Under the pieces are notes generated by a model. It ran no database searches and had not been told where the DNA came from. It saw only the letters and a program-made list of their open reading frames with translations. DNA of 64,000 nucleotides from JACCXM01 sp046328335 (lineage in GTDB: Bacteria > Chloroflexota > Chloroflexia > Thermomicrobiales > UBA6265). A program made the translations under genes and the position numbers. Where the stretch lies: contig JAXLWU010000014.1 in assembly GCA_046328335.1 (NCBI GenBank), positions 62,001-126,000 of the forward strand, in the 5' to 3' direction. Below, one piece after another: positions 33,254-41,999 of the stretch (positions are counted from its first letter, which is position 1; every line of letters starts with the position of its first letter).

Positions 33254-33718
33254 TCAAAAGGTTGGCTTGAAGACCATCGCCCAGACGACCGAGAGCATCA
33301 GCAACCCGCTGAGCACCGTCAGCAGACTCATCCGGCGCCGGGCCGCGGCTACGCGGGGATCATTGGGCGAGGCGGTCTGCGCCAGGGCCCCGAGTTCGGC
33401 CCCAATGCGGCCGATGCCAACGACGCCGAGCGCGATGAACCCGACGAATCCGATCAATCCCCAGACGACCCACGCTGCGGTGAAGGGGATGCCGAACTGC
33501 CCGGCCATCCAGAGCCCGGCCAGGAGCGCGACCCCCATCGCCGGGCCGATGACCGTCCGGCCGAAGCGCTCGCTCTGTCGCGCCATGGCGGCCTGGGCGG
33601 CGGTCTCACCGGAGCGGGCGAGGCGCGCGTTGAGCAGGGCGAGGGTCACAAACCCACCGAGCCAGACGATCACCGCGCTGACGTGGACGAACTCGAGCAG
33701 CAGGTAGAGCGAGTTCAT
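33254..33718 (-). CDS. DUF2269-like integral membrane protein
   Basis: The 154-residue protein has four hydrophobic segments: YLLLEFVHVSAVIVWLGGFVTLALL, IGPAMGVALLAGLWMAG, WVVWGLIGFVGFIALGVVGIG and LLTVLSGLLMLSVVWAMVF. The early His in EFVHVSAVIVW and the layout are typical of DUF2269/CopD-like membrane proteins. Function is unknown. It is divergent from a TetR gene, with an inverted-repeat region between, so TetR probably represses it, as in efflux or stress modules. Confidence 0.8.
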   Translation of the reverse strand: MNSLYLLLEFVHVSAVIVWLGGFVTLALLNARLARSGETAAQAAMARQSERFGRTVIGPAMGVALLAGLWMAGQFGIPFTAAWVVWGLIGFVGFIALGVVGIGRIGAELGALAQTASPNDPRVAAARRRMSLLTVLSGLLMLSVVWAMVFKPTF

Positions 33719-33790
33719 CGGCGTTCTCCGTTGTGTGCCAGATTCACGACCGTTCCATCGGCAACGACACGGTCTGCGCTGTCAGTAAAT

Positions 33791-33835
33791 GGAGGTTATT
33801 CCTCCGCTTGATTGGAGAGTCTATCATAAGCGGAG
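33791..33835. promoter_or_regulatory. Operator-like region between DUF2269 and TetR genes
   Basis: GGAGG-ttatt-CCTCC (33791-33805) overlaps CTCCGCTT (33802-33809), which is the reverse complement of AAGCGGAG at 33828-33835, 18 bases apart. Several GGAG half-sites thus repeat in a 45-base span between divergent genes, ending 28 bases before the TetR start. Such overlapping dyads are typical TetR operators. Confidence 0.5.
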
Positions 33836-33863
33836 ACATTCCTTCCAGATATTCGAGGGATTG

Positions 33864-34541
33864 ATGAAGGCAGACCTGGAGCGGGGCACCAGACAGCGGC
33901 GGCCGCGTGCCGATGCCGTCCGCAATCGCGAGCGCATCCTGGCCGCGGCGCGGGACGTCTTCATTGACGAAGGTCCGAATGCCCCACTGGAAGCGATCGC
34001 CGCGCGCGCCGGAGTCGGCATCGCCACCCTTTATCGGCGCTTTCCCGACCGGAGGGCACTGATGCACGCCGTGGTAGTCGCTGGCCTCGAGCGTGCCGAG
34101 GAGGAGGGCCGTCTGGCGCTGGCCGAGGAATCCGAACCGTTCCAGGCGCTGGCGCGGTACCTGCGCCGCATCCTGGATCTCCGCATCAGTGCCGTCGTGC
34201 CGGCGCTGCTGGGCGAAGTGGCCATGGACGATGACGAGATGATCCAGTTGCGCGATCGCTCATCGCGGCCGATGCAGGCGTTGATCGAGCGGGCTCACGC
34301 CGCGGGCAGTCTGCGGGGCGATGTCACCTTTGGCGATATCGGGCTGCTGCTGGTTCGCCTGTCGCGCCCGTTGCCCGGCAATTTCCCTCCGGCGCTGAAC
34401 GAGGCACTGGCCCGGCGCCATCTGGCGCTGCTCCTCGATGCGCTGCGGCCGCCTGTCCGGGATCGGCCCGATCCGCTGCCCGCGCCCGCCCTCGCCCTCG
34501 ATGATCTGCGCGAAATTACGCCGAGCGCTCCTCCGGGCTGA
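33864..34541 (+). CDS. TetR/AcrR family transcriptional regulator
   Basis: The 225-residue regulator has RPRADAVRNRERILAAARDVFIDEG followed by PLEAIAARAGVGIATLYRRFPDRRALM, the TetR DNA-binding domain. The C-terminal part (about 90-225) is helical ligand-binding. ATG 33864 follows GAGGG by a few bases; an open frame extends to 33789 but crosses the operator-like region. It is divergent from a DUF2269 membrane protein, its probable target. The effector is unknown; the region around holds redox enzymes, so an organic inducer is possible. Confidence 0.92.
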   Translation: MKADLERGTRQRRPRADAVRNRERILAAARDVFIDEGPNAPLEAIAARAGVGIATLYRRFPDRRALMHAVVVAGLERAEEEGRLALAEESEPFQALARYLRRILDLRISAVVPALLGEVAMDDDEMIQLRDRSSRPMQALIERAHAAGSLRGDVTFGDIGLLLVRLSRPLPGNFPPALNEALARRHLALLLDALRPPVRDRPDPLPAPALALDDLREITPSAPPG

Positions 34542-34622
34542 GGAGAGCGGCCAGATGGTGGTGATCGCGGCGGCGGCATGGCACCAAATCTGCGACTCGC
34601 TGGCGTCAACAAGGAGCATGCC

Positions 34623-34832
34623 GTGACCGAGCGCAACGAACCTCTCGTCCCCGACCCGTCCCCGGCCGATGTGGGCGACCCCGATCGGGATTCGACCTGG
34701 AACACCATCACCGGCCTGACGGACGTCGAGGAGGTCATGGACGAAGAGGATTTCACCAATTTCCTTATCGACCCCGCGCCAGAATCGCTCGGTCCCTATG
34801 TAGACCGCGAAACCCCGGAATCCACCGACTGA
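34623..34832 (+). CDS. Small acidic hypothetical protein
   Basis: A 69-residue protein starts with GTG at 34623, six bases after AAGGAG. It is strongly acidic and proline-rich (VTERNEPLVPDPSPADVGDP; DVEEVMDEEDFTNFLIDP) with no cysteine, TM or signal. I do not recognise a family. The good ribosome site and position after the TetR gene support translation, but the length leaves doubt. Confidence 0.5.
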   Translation: MTERNEPLVPDPSPADVGDPDRDSTWNTITGLTDVEEVMDEEDFTNFLIDPAPESLGPYVDRETPESTD

Positions 34833-35319
34833 ACTCCATCTCGGTTTTTGGAAGTTGGTGGCGCATCGTGCCGGTGGCCCGACCTTACCCATCGTGGCCG
34901 CTCGTAGGGCGCGACGCTTGCGTCGCCCGCATCCCCATCATCATGATGATGGAGCAATCCTGACGGGACTCCGGGACGGCCGCGGATTCGACGCAGCCGT
35001 CCCATTGCCACTGGCACTCCTCTGCTGATACTCCCATGATCGCCGGGCCCGAGGCGATGCATCTGGGCCATTTCCGCGCCGCCCTGCAAGACACCGGTGA
35101 GCGGCGGCAAATCTGCCGCTCACCCTCACGTTTGCGCTTGGCCCCAGTCCTTGATCCCGCGTTTATCCATCTGGAGCAGTTTTCCTCTCAAATCATGAAG
35201 TCCGCGGGAGACTGACCAACATCGGTCCGATTCATCCCGGATCGACCCTGGACATCATTCGAAGTTTATGAAAAAATACTCTTCAGATTAGCGAACAAGA
35301 AGTGTGACGGGGTGGGGAG
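34833..35319. other. 487-base intergenic region with three palindromic structures
   Basis: It contains a family A palindrome (34904-34930), a perfect 18-base palindrome CCATCATCATGATGATGG (34935-34952), and a hairpin GGTGAGCGGC...GCCGCTCACC (35096-35105 with 35115-35124). The promoter of the pentapeptide gene is presumably in the AT-rich stretch 35256-35300. No gene is supported. Confidence 0.6.
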
Positions 35320-36393
35320 ATGGATCAGGAATCTTTCGATCGGCTTGCTCGTCTGCTGGCCGTGGGTGGAACACGCCGCGTGGCGCTTGGGGCCATGCTC
35401 GGGCTGGGCGCGGCGGGAGTACAGCGTCTGGCGGAGGCCAAGCCGGGTCACCGCGGGCAACGGCAGCGGGGCAAGGAGCGACAGGGCCGCGGTGCGGGGC
35501 GCGTCACGTCGCAAGCGGCGAGTTGCGGCAATCCGAAACGCGGTTCCAACCTGAACGGTTGCAACTTCTCCAATGCCGATCTCTCCGGTCTCGACCTGTC
35601 ATCGTCGAGCATGGTCGGCACGAATTTCACCGACGCCAATCTCTGCAGCACCAACCTGCGCTCGTCCACCTTGCGCAACGCGATCTTCAACGGCGCGAAT
35701 CTGACGAATGCCGATTTGCGCTCCTCCGCGTGCAAAAACACCCAATTCAACGATGCCACGGTCTATTGCAACACGCGCCTGTGCGATGGCTCGACCCGCA
35801 ACGACGACTGCCCGCGCGGGGTCGCGCCCGAGGATGTCTGCTGCGACGCCTCCGACTGCGAAATTGGACAGGTGTGCGAACGCGGGGTGTGCGCCTTGCT
35901 CGCCGCCACTCCTGTCGGCAACGTCGAAGTGAGCGGCCAGGACGTCTGGCTCGTCTCATCGACCACGGCCGCGGTGACGTACGCCAAACTCGAGTTCGAG
36001 GTCGGCGCCGGGGTCGAATTCGCGGACATCTACCGGCTCGAATCGACCTACACTTCCCAGATCGCTCCCGGTTGCCGGAACGGTTCCCCTCGCTTCGAAC
36101 TCGGTACGCTGGAAGGGGATATCCACATTCCGTTCTCGATCGAGAACGAATGCAGCACTGCAGCGAGCGAGACGCCCAACTACATCCATAGCGAACTCGC
36201 CTACTTCGACACCTCGCGCATTCCCCAAGGCAGTGCCAGCATGGACTACTTCTCGACACGGGAACTCCTCGCGTCCCGCGAGCTCCAGATCAAGCGGATT
36301 GCGCTGGTCGTCGATGGGGGCCGCGCTGACGCGGTGCAGCGGGTCAAAGTCTCGCCACGCGTCGGGGTCGGCCGCCGGGCGGAAGAGTTCTAA
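35320..36393 (+). CDS. Pentapeptide repeat-containing exported protein with Cys-rich segment
   Basis: The 357-residue protein begins MDQESFDRLARLLAVGGTRR followed by a hydrophobic stretch (VALGAMLGLGAAGV), a Tat-like export signal found on many Chloroflexota surface proteins. After a basic linker, residues about 75-150 carry pentapeptide repeats (NLNGC NFSNA DLSGL DLSSS; later NLTNA DLRSS), forming a short beta-helix. Next comes a cysteine-rich module (CCDASDCEIGQVCERGVC) and a C-terminal beta-rich domain of about 160 residues without recognised family. It probably lies outside the membrane. Two hairpins follow the gene. Confidence 0.85.
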   Translation: MDQESFDRLARLLAVGGTRRVALGAMLGLGAAGVQRLAEAKPGHRGQRQRGKERQGRGAGRVTSQAASCGNPKRGSNLNGCNFSNADLSGLDLSSSSMVGTNFTDANLCSTNLRSSTLRNAIFNGANLTNADLRSSACKNTQFNDATVYCNTRLCDGSTRNDDCPRGVAPEDVCCDASDCEIGQVCERGVCALLAATPVGNVEVSGQDVWLVSSTTAAVTYAKLEFEVGAGVEFADIYRLESTYTSQIAPGCRNGSPRFELGTLEGDIHIPFSIENECSTAASETPNYIHSELAYFDTSRIPQGSASMDYFSTRELLASRELQIKRIALVVDGGRADAVQRVKVSPRVGVGRRAEEF

Positions 36394-36406
36394 CCGATCA
36401 TCGTCG

Positions 36407-36430
36407 GAGTGGTCCCTCTCCGGACCACTC
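36407..36430 (+). terminator. Stem-loop 13 bases after the pentapeptide gene
   Basis: GAGTGGTCC and GGACCACTC pair perfectly (9 bp) around a 6-base loop. There is no U-tract. It is the closest candidate for the transcript end. Confidence 0.5.
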
Positions 36431-36523
36431 GTCTCGGCGGACCGGGCGCCGCGGTTCAGCCACCGCGACCCTGCATCCCCCGCCCGGGTTGCGCCTCGCC
36501 CGGCCGGCGCAACCTCGCCTCCC

Positions 36524-36553
36524 AGGGACCAGATCGGACGCGATCTGGTCCCT
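36524..36553. repeat. Perfect 13-bp stem with GACG tetraloop
   Basis: AGGGACCAGATCG (36524-36536) and CGATCTGGTCCCT (36541-36553) are perfect reverse complements. The element lies 130 bases after the pentapeptide gene. The remaining gap to 37179 holds a diverged family A copy (36701-36725), a family B copy (36831-36863) and no supported gene. Confidence 0.6.
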
Positions 36554-37179
36554 CCACATGAGGCCCGGGGGGATGCCCAACGCTTCGCCCTGACCTGATT
36601 GACGTACCGGTCACCTTTCATTAGATCATCGCCACGAACGACGAGCATTCTCGCGCCAGATTAGGGAGACGCTGTTGCGAGCAGAGGATCCCGTGTCGCC
36701 GGACGCGATGCGTGCGTCGCCCACGCCTATGACCAGGGCGGAGAACTGCCATGCAAGGGTCTGCCAAACTCGGCGAAACATGGTGCATGCGGCGACGTGC
36801 CGACGTTGCATCGTGCCGACGCGCGCCATCGGTGTCGTCCCGACGCAGGAGGGACCTCGGCGCGTGTGCTGTCACCGACGACGGACGAGGTTCCTCGCGG
36901 CGGCTGCTATGAAAATCCCTCCAAGAACCGCGTACGTCCGTTGTTGGGATACTGATGCTGTGGTGGCGCCGCCCCGCGGCATGATTACTCGGAATGACAC
37001 CATCTGCGCCCGCCGCACATGTCCGCGGAATGCAGGCCGGGAGCGGGCCAACGCCGTGGCCGCGAGACCGGCCTGACGCCGGGTCTCCTCCATACTCCCA
37101 ACTACGGGCTTCCGTAGAAAAAATCGCGTAGGAATACGGATGGGGAGCGTGATGCCGACGCCGGTAGGATGAGTGCATC

Positions 37180-38160
37180 ATGAACGCACCGCGCCCCGCC
37201 GGTCCCCAGCCCCACGTCCTCATCCTTCATGAGTCCCCCGATCTGCTCGCCGTGCTCGGTGAATTGCTGGAAGACGAGGGTTACCGGGTCACCACCGCGA
37301 CGACGCTGCCGGGGTTGGACGAGGTCAGGCGCCTGGCGCCCCAGGTCATCGTCCAGGACCTCGTCTTCGATGGATCTCCCGCACGAGGCTGGATGTTCTC
37401 CCGCCGGGTGCGGAGTGACGACCGATTGGCCAAGGTGCGTATCGTGATTTGCACCGTGGCGCGGATCCACCGCGATGCGGAGATGATCGCCAGTCTGCGC
37501 CGCTCCGGCATTCGCCTGGTCTACCTGCCCTGCGCCGCCAATGAGATTCTTGCCGCCGTCGCGAAACTGGCGCCGCCACTGCGGCTGATCAGCACGATCC
37601 CTGCCCCGGCTTCCCCTGCGGAAGGGAAGCATGACGGCCCCGCCCCACTGTCCCTTGGAACGGCGATCAAGGCGCGCCGGCTGGCCCTCGGTCTGAGCCA
37701 GGAAGCGTTGGCGGAGCGGGTGGTGAAGCAAGGGGACGGCGCGTTCCGCCAGAGTGATGTCTCCCGCCTGGAGCGGGGCAAGGTCGCCTTGCCCCACCGC
37801 GACCGGCTTCGCCACATCGCGGCCGCGCTGGGAATCTCCCCTGGCGAACTCCTGGCCAGTTCCGGATGGGCGGGGATGGAACCGGCCCCGGAAGGCAAGG
37901 AGCCACGGGCAGTGCTGCCGGCGCCGGTAATCGTGCCGCGGCCCGAGTCGAGGCCGGGGCCGATCGTGCCCGCACGGTCTGAACCCGAACTGCCACCGAC
38001 CGTGCTGCCCCTCCTCGACGCGCTCGGCCGGATGCGCGCGGCGATCTCCGACGCCGAGGGCATTCGGCAAGACACGCGTCGCATCATGGCCACGAGCGAA
38101 GCGTTGCGCACCCTCTACAACCGGCCCTACGGGGTCAAATCCCTCCCTCGCCGCGATTGA
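37180..38160 (+). CDS. Response-regulator receiver and XRE-type HTH fusion protein
   Basis: The 326-residue protein joins a receiver-like domain (residues about 10-130: PHVLILHESPDLLAVLGELL, then VIVQDLVFDGSPARGW with the candidate phospho-acceptor Asp) and an XRE helix-turn-helix (about 160-235: AIKARRLALGLSQEALAERV, DVSRLERGKVALP). The acidic pair that normally opens a receiver (DD) is absent, reading HES, and the conserved late Lys is not obvious, so phosphorylation may be lost. The C-terminus is Pro-rich and ends in a short helix. It lies upstream of the CheB-CheR-kinase gene with about 475 bases between, and might be its output. Confidence 0.8.
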   Translation: MNAPRPAGPQPHVLILHESPDLLAVLGELLEDEGYRVTTATTLPGLDEVRRLAPQVIVQDLVFDGSPARGWMFSRRVRSDDRLAKVRIVICTVARIHRDAEMIASLRRSGIRLVYLPCAANEILAAVAKLAPPLRLISTIPAPASPAEGKHDGPAPLSLGTAIKARRLALGLSQEALAERVVKQGDGAFRQSDVSRLERGKVALPHRDRLRHIAAALGISPGELLASSGWAGMEPAPEGKEPRAVLPAPVIVPRPESRPGPIVPARSEPELPPTVLPLLDALGRMRAAISDAEGIRQDTRRIMATSEALRTLYNRPYGVKSLPRRD

Positions 38161-38187
38161 TGCGGCCCAGCCGCCAGCCACTCACCA

Positions 38188-38213
38188 CATCGTGTGTTGC
38201 GCAGCACACGATG
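38188..38213 (+). terminator. Stem-loop after the REC-XRE gene
   Basis: CATCGTGTG and CACACGATG pair (9 bp) around TTGCGCAG, 27 bases after the stop. There is no U-tract. Nothing else is recognisable in the gap 38161-38635. Confidence 0.5.
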
Positions 38214-38635
38214 CGTGGGTGACGTGTGCGGCCGCATCGGCGAGCATCGATCTGCTTCTGACCCCGGCGAAAACGCACTGACCTCGTGCCGACCGAATGC
38301 GTAGGCACGGAATGTGTATGCAGTAGGGCAGGAGGCCGGGAGTCACGGAACGTATTCCTCGCTGGTCGATTAGCATCGTCCGCGGCTCCTCATCGAATCA
38401 TGAATGTCGCCGGGCAACGACCTCTCTTCATGGCTGCCGTCCCGATGAGCGTGCCTGGGATTGCCGCAACCGGCAATAGCGTGCCGCTGCATGGACCCAC
38501 CGCCGATGGACCGGAAACCTGGCGCCAGCGGGTGCAGCGGCGATGTTACTGCCGCAACAGCGGATTTCCCGGCTTTGTTACGATTCTATGTCATCACCCT
38601 CGACGGATACTGGCGTCCAGGGCAAGGACAGAGCC

Positions 38636-41600
38636 ATGAGCGTTACTGAAACGGGGCCCGAAGGCGTGACCCAGTTGGTCGTGGTCGGCGCCTCGGCCGG
38701 TGGAATCGAAGCGCTGCTCACGCTGGTCGAGAGCCTGCCCGCCGATTTCCCCGCGCCTATTGTCCTCGCCCAACACCTCGATCCGCATCATCGCAGCCAA
38801 CTCGGTTCGCTTCTGCAGGGCCGCAGCCGCCTCCCGGTCCGTACGGTCGATTCCAGGGAGGATCTGGTCGCTGGGACGATCTACGTGATCCCCGCCGATC
38901 GCGATGTCGAAATCAGCGACCACCAGGTATCGGTGCTGGGAATTGCGGGCCGAGCCGCGAAGCCCTCGATCGACCATCTCTTGACCAGTGCCGCGCACCG
39001 CTTCGGTGAGAACCTGATCGCCGTCATCCTCACCGGCACAGGGAGCGATGGCGCCTTGGGGACGCAGGCGGTCAAGGCCTACGGCGGGACGGTTGTCGTC
39101 CAGAACCCCGAGACGGCCCGTTTCCCGGGAATGCCGCTGGCAGTTCCAGCGAGCGCCGTTGACATCGTGGCCGATCTGGAATCGATTGGACTCCTCCTGG
39201 CCGAATTGCTCAGCGGGGCGCCGGTTCAGCGCAGTCCCCCAAGTGATGACGAGATGCGGCCATTCCTGGAGCGATTGCGAGACCAGACCGGTCTCGATTT
39301 TCTCGCCTACAAACGTCCCACGATCGAGCGGCGCCTGCATCGCCGCATGACCGCGGTCGGCGCCGCCACGCTGGGAGAGTATCGGCGCTATCTCGACAAG
39401 CATCCGGAGGAGCGCCAGCGCCTGGTGGCGAGTTTTCTCATCAAGGTCACCCAGTTCTTTCGCGACCCGGAGGTGTTCGACTATCTGCGCGACCATGTTC
39501 TGCTGCAATTGATCGAAGAGGCGCGGGAACGGGGCGAGTTGCGCATCTGGTCAGCAGGGTGCGCGACAGGCGAGGAGGCGTACTCCCTGGCGATCCTCGT
39601 CGCCGATCTCCTCGGCGACGATCTGGAATCGCTGCCGATCCGCATCTTCGCGACCGATGTCGCGCCGGATGCGGTCGAATTCGCCCGGCGCGGCATCTAT
39701 CCGGCAACGGCGCTGGCGGATGTACCGCAGGCGGTGATCGCGCGTCATTTCATCCGGACCGAGGCCGGGTACGAAGTCCGCAAGACGATTCGCGGTCTCG
39801 TCATCTTCGGCGAGCACGATCTGGGCTATCGGGCGCCGTTCCCTCGCATCGATCTCGTTCTTTGCCGCAACGTCCTCATCTACTTCACCCCGGAGTTGCA
39901 GCGGCGAGCATTGCAGCGGTTCGCGTTTGCGTTGCGGCGCGGCGGATACCTCGCCCTCGGCAAGTCGGAGACGGTCAGCCCTCTGCCCGATTACTTCGCG
40001 CTGGAACAACCCCGGCTGAAGGTCTTTCGCCGCATTGGTGACCTGATGCCGATTCCGACCGAGCAATTCGCCAATGTCACTCCCATCGAGGACGCGGAGC
40101 GCACACCACGGTCACCGGCGGCACGGCAATCGGCAGCGCATCGTTTTCATGGCACCCTCCCTGCCGCTCCCGTGAGCCGGGTCGATTCCGTCCTCGATGC
40201 CCTATCAGTCGGGGTGGTCACGGTCGACCGGCACTACGATGTGCTGACGATCAACCTTGCGGCGCGCACCCTGCTCGGGTTGCAGACCCCGGCCATCGGC
40301 GAAGACCTCATTCATGCGGTGCGCGCGAACCTGCGCGATCCGCTGCGGCAGGTCCTCGACGCCGCGCTCCACGGCGAAGCGGGCAGTCTCGTTCACCACC
40401 TTCCCCCCGACCCGGTGGACGGGATCGCGCAGGACCTCCTGATCACCGCGACGCCCGGTGATGCCGCTGAGACGGGGCATCTGCCACAAGCCGCGGTGCT
40501 CCAGATCGTGGACGTCAGCGCCTTTGTCCAGCGGCAGCGCGAACTGGAGGCGCATCAGGTCCAACTCGGGGCCGCCATCGAAGAAGTGCGGACGCTGCGC
40601 GCCGCCAATCAGCGCATGGCGAGCGAGCAAGGCCGGTTGCGCGCCGAGGTCGAGGTGCTGCAGCTGGCGCAAGAGGAGGCGCTGGCGGCCGCGGAAGAGA
40701 TCGAAACGCTGCACGAGGAGCAGCAGGCGACCAACGAAGAGTTGGAGACCGTCAACGAGGAACTGCAGGCGACGATCGAGGAACTGCAAACGACCGTTGC
40801 CGAACTGCATGCCCGGACTTCTGACCTGGAAGAGATGGCGGCCACGCTCGAATCGCAGCGGCAGGCGATCGACACCGAGCGCACACGGCTCTCCGCGATC
40901 CTGGAGAACATGGGCGATGCGGTGCTCGTTCTCGACCCGCAAGGGCAGATCGTCCTGACCAACTCGGCCTATGACCGGTTGTTCGGGCAGACAGCGGACT
41001 TCACCCCCGAGGACGAGAGCGGAGCTCTGCTGCCAGAGGGGATCTGGCCGCAGCAGCGAGCAGCACGCGGCGACGTCTTCACCCTCGCATTCACCCTGCC
41101 AGGCCCCGATGGCACCCGCCGCTGGTTTGAATCGCGGACGCAGCCGGTGCAAGGGAGCAGCGGCGAGCATTGGGGCGTGATGGTCATTCGCGATATCACC
41201 GAACGCTCTTTGCGGCGACAGCAGGAGCAGTTCGTGGCAATCGCGGCGCACGAACTGCGCAATCCGCTGACCGCGCTTTCTGGCCGCCTCCAGTTGCTGG
41301 CGCGCCGGCTCGCCTCCGTCACGGTGGAAGAGCGGTTCCGGCGGGACGTGATCGACGCCCTAGCCCAGGCGCGCCGGCTCGAGGACTACGTGCATGATCT
41401 GCTCGATGTCACGCGGATGCAATTCGGGCACCTCAGTCTGGAGCGCGCCCCGGTCGATCTCGGCGCGCTGGCAGAGGACGTGACCGCCCAGGTGCAACCC
41501 CTGGCGACGCGTCAGACGATCGCGGTCGACCTGCCAACAGAGCGCGCCATCGTCGAAGGAGACGGGCGGCAACTCGAACAGGTTGTCTTCAATCTGCTGA

Positions 41601-41923
41601 CCAACGCCATCGCCCACGCGCCGGAATCGAGCCGGATCGACCTCCGGGTGAGCGTGGAGGATCACGCGGCGGTGATCGAGGTCGAAGATGACGGCCCCGG
41701 CATTCTGCCAGACGATCTGCCGCACATCTTCACCCAGTTCTTCAAAGGCGGATCGAGCCATGCGGTCCACGGCATGTTGGGTGGGCTGGGTCTGGGGCTC
41801 TTCATCGCGCGGGAGATCGTGACCAATCACGGTGGCACGATCGAGGCCCTTTCGACCGTGGGCGAGGGCGCGACGTTCGTCGTTCGGCTGCCGCTCCTGG
41901 AGACGGCCGGTCAGGAGGCCTAG
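38636..41923 (+). CDS. CheB-CheR-PAS-histidine kinase fusion protein
   Basis: This 1095-residue protein carries, in order, a CheB methylesterase domain (12-190; Ser in VGASAGGIEAL, His in LAQHLDPHH, Asp in GTGSDGA), CheR methyltransferase (215-485; SAM site IWSAGCATGEEAYSLAI near 303), a PAS-like domain (about 515-620), a glutamate-rich coiled coil (630-750), a second PAS (750-860), HisKA with H872 in AAHELRNPL, and HATPase_c (about 960-1090; NLLTNAI, DDGPGI, GLGLGLFIA). AAGGA lies seven bases before ATG 38636. No TM segment or receiver is present, so it is a cytoplasmic hybrid. No chemotaxis receptors are near, so it probably senses redox or small ligands and may modify or signal to non-chemotaxis partners. 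Confidence 0.94.
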   Translation: MSVTETGPEGVTQLVVVGASAGGIEALLTLVESLPADFPAPIVLAQHLDPHHRSQLGSLLQGRSRLPVRTVDSREDLVAGTIYVIPADRDVEISDHQVSVLGIAGRAAKPSIDHLLTSAAHRFGENLIAVILTGTGSDGALGTQAVKAYGGTVVVQNPETARFPGMPLAVPASAVDIVADLESIGLLLAELLSGAPVQRSPPSDDEMRPFLERLRDQTGLDFLAYKRPTIERRLHRRMTAVGAATLGEYRRYLDKHPEERQRLVASFLIKVTQFFRDPEVFDYLRDHVLLQLIEEARERGELRIWSAGCATGEEAYSLAILVADLLGDDLESLPIRIFATDVAPDAVEFARRGIYPATALADVPQAVIARHFIRTEAGYEVRKTIRGLVIFGEHDLGYRAPFPRIDLVLCRNVLIYFTPELQRRALQRFAFALRRGGYLALGKSETVSPLPDYFALEQPRLKVFRRIGDLMPIPTEQFANVTPIEDAERTPRSPAARQSAAHRFHGTLPAAPVSRVDSVLDALSVGVVTVDRHYDVLTINLAARTLLGLQTPAIGEDLIHAVRANLRDPLRQVLDAALHGEAGSLVHHLPPDPVDGIAQDLLITATPGDAAETGHLPQAAVLQIVDVSAFVQRQRELEAHQVQLGAAIEEVRTLRAANQRMASEQGRLRAEVEVLQLAQEEALAAAEEIETLHEEQQATNEELETVNEELQATIEELQTTVAELHARTSDLEEMAATLESQRQAIDTERTRLSAILENMGDAVLVLDPQGQIVLTNSAYDRLFGQTADFTPEDESGALLPEGIWPQQRAARGDVFTLAFTLPGPDGTRRWFESRTQPVQGSSGEHWGVMVIRDITERSLRRQQEQFVAIAAHELRNPLTALSGRLQLLARRLASVTVEERFRRDVIDALAQARRLEDYVHDLLDVTRMQFGHLSLERAPVDLGALAEDVTAQVQPLATRQTIAVDLPTERAIVEGDGRQLEQVVFNLLTNAIAHAPESSRIDLRVSVEDHAAVIEVEDDGPGILPDDLPHIFTQFFKGGSSHAVHGMLGGLGLGLFIAREIVTNHGGTIEALSTVGEGATFVVRLPLLETAGQEA

Positions 41924-41999
41924 TGACGGATCAGACAACCGGAGCGAGCGTCAGGTGGGCACCTGTATCCCCACGCATTCGCACGCACACGGCGCGGTC

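Noticed and set aside
36394..37179. Several open frames of 60-200 codons between pentapeptide and REC-XRE genes
   Set aside because: They overlap hairpins and repeats and have Arg/Pro/Thr-rich translations without domains.
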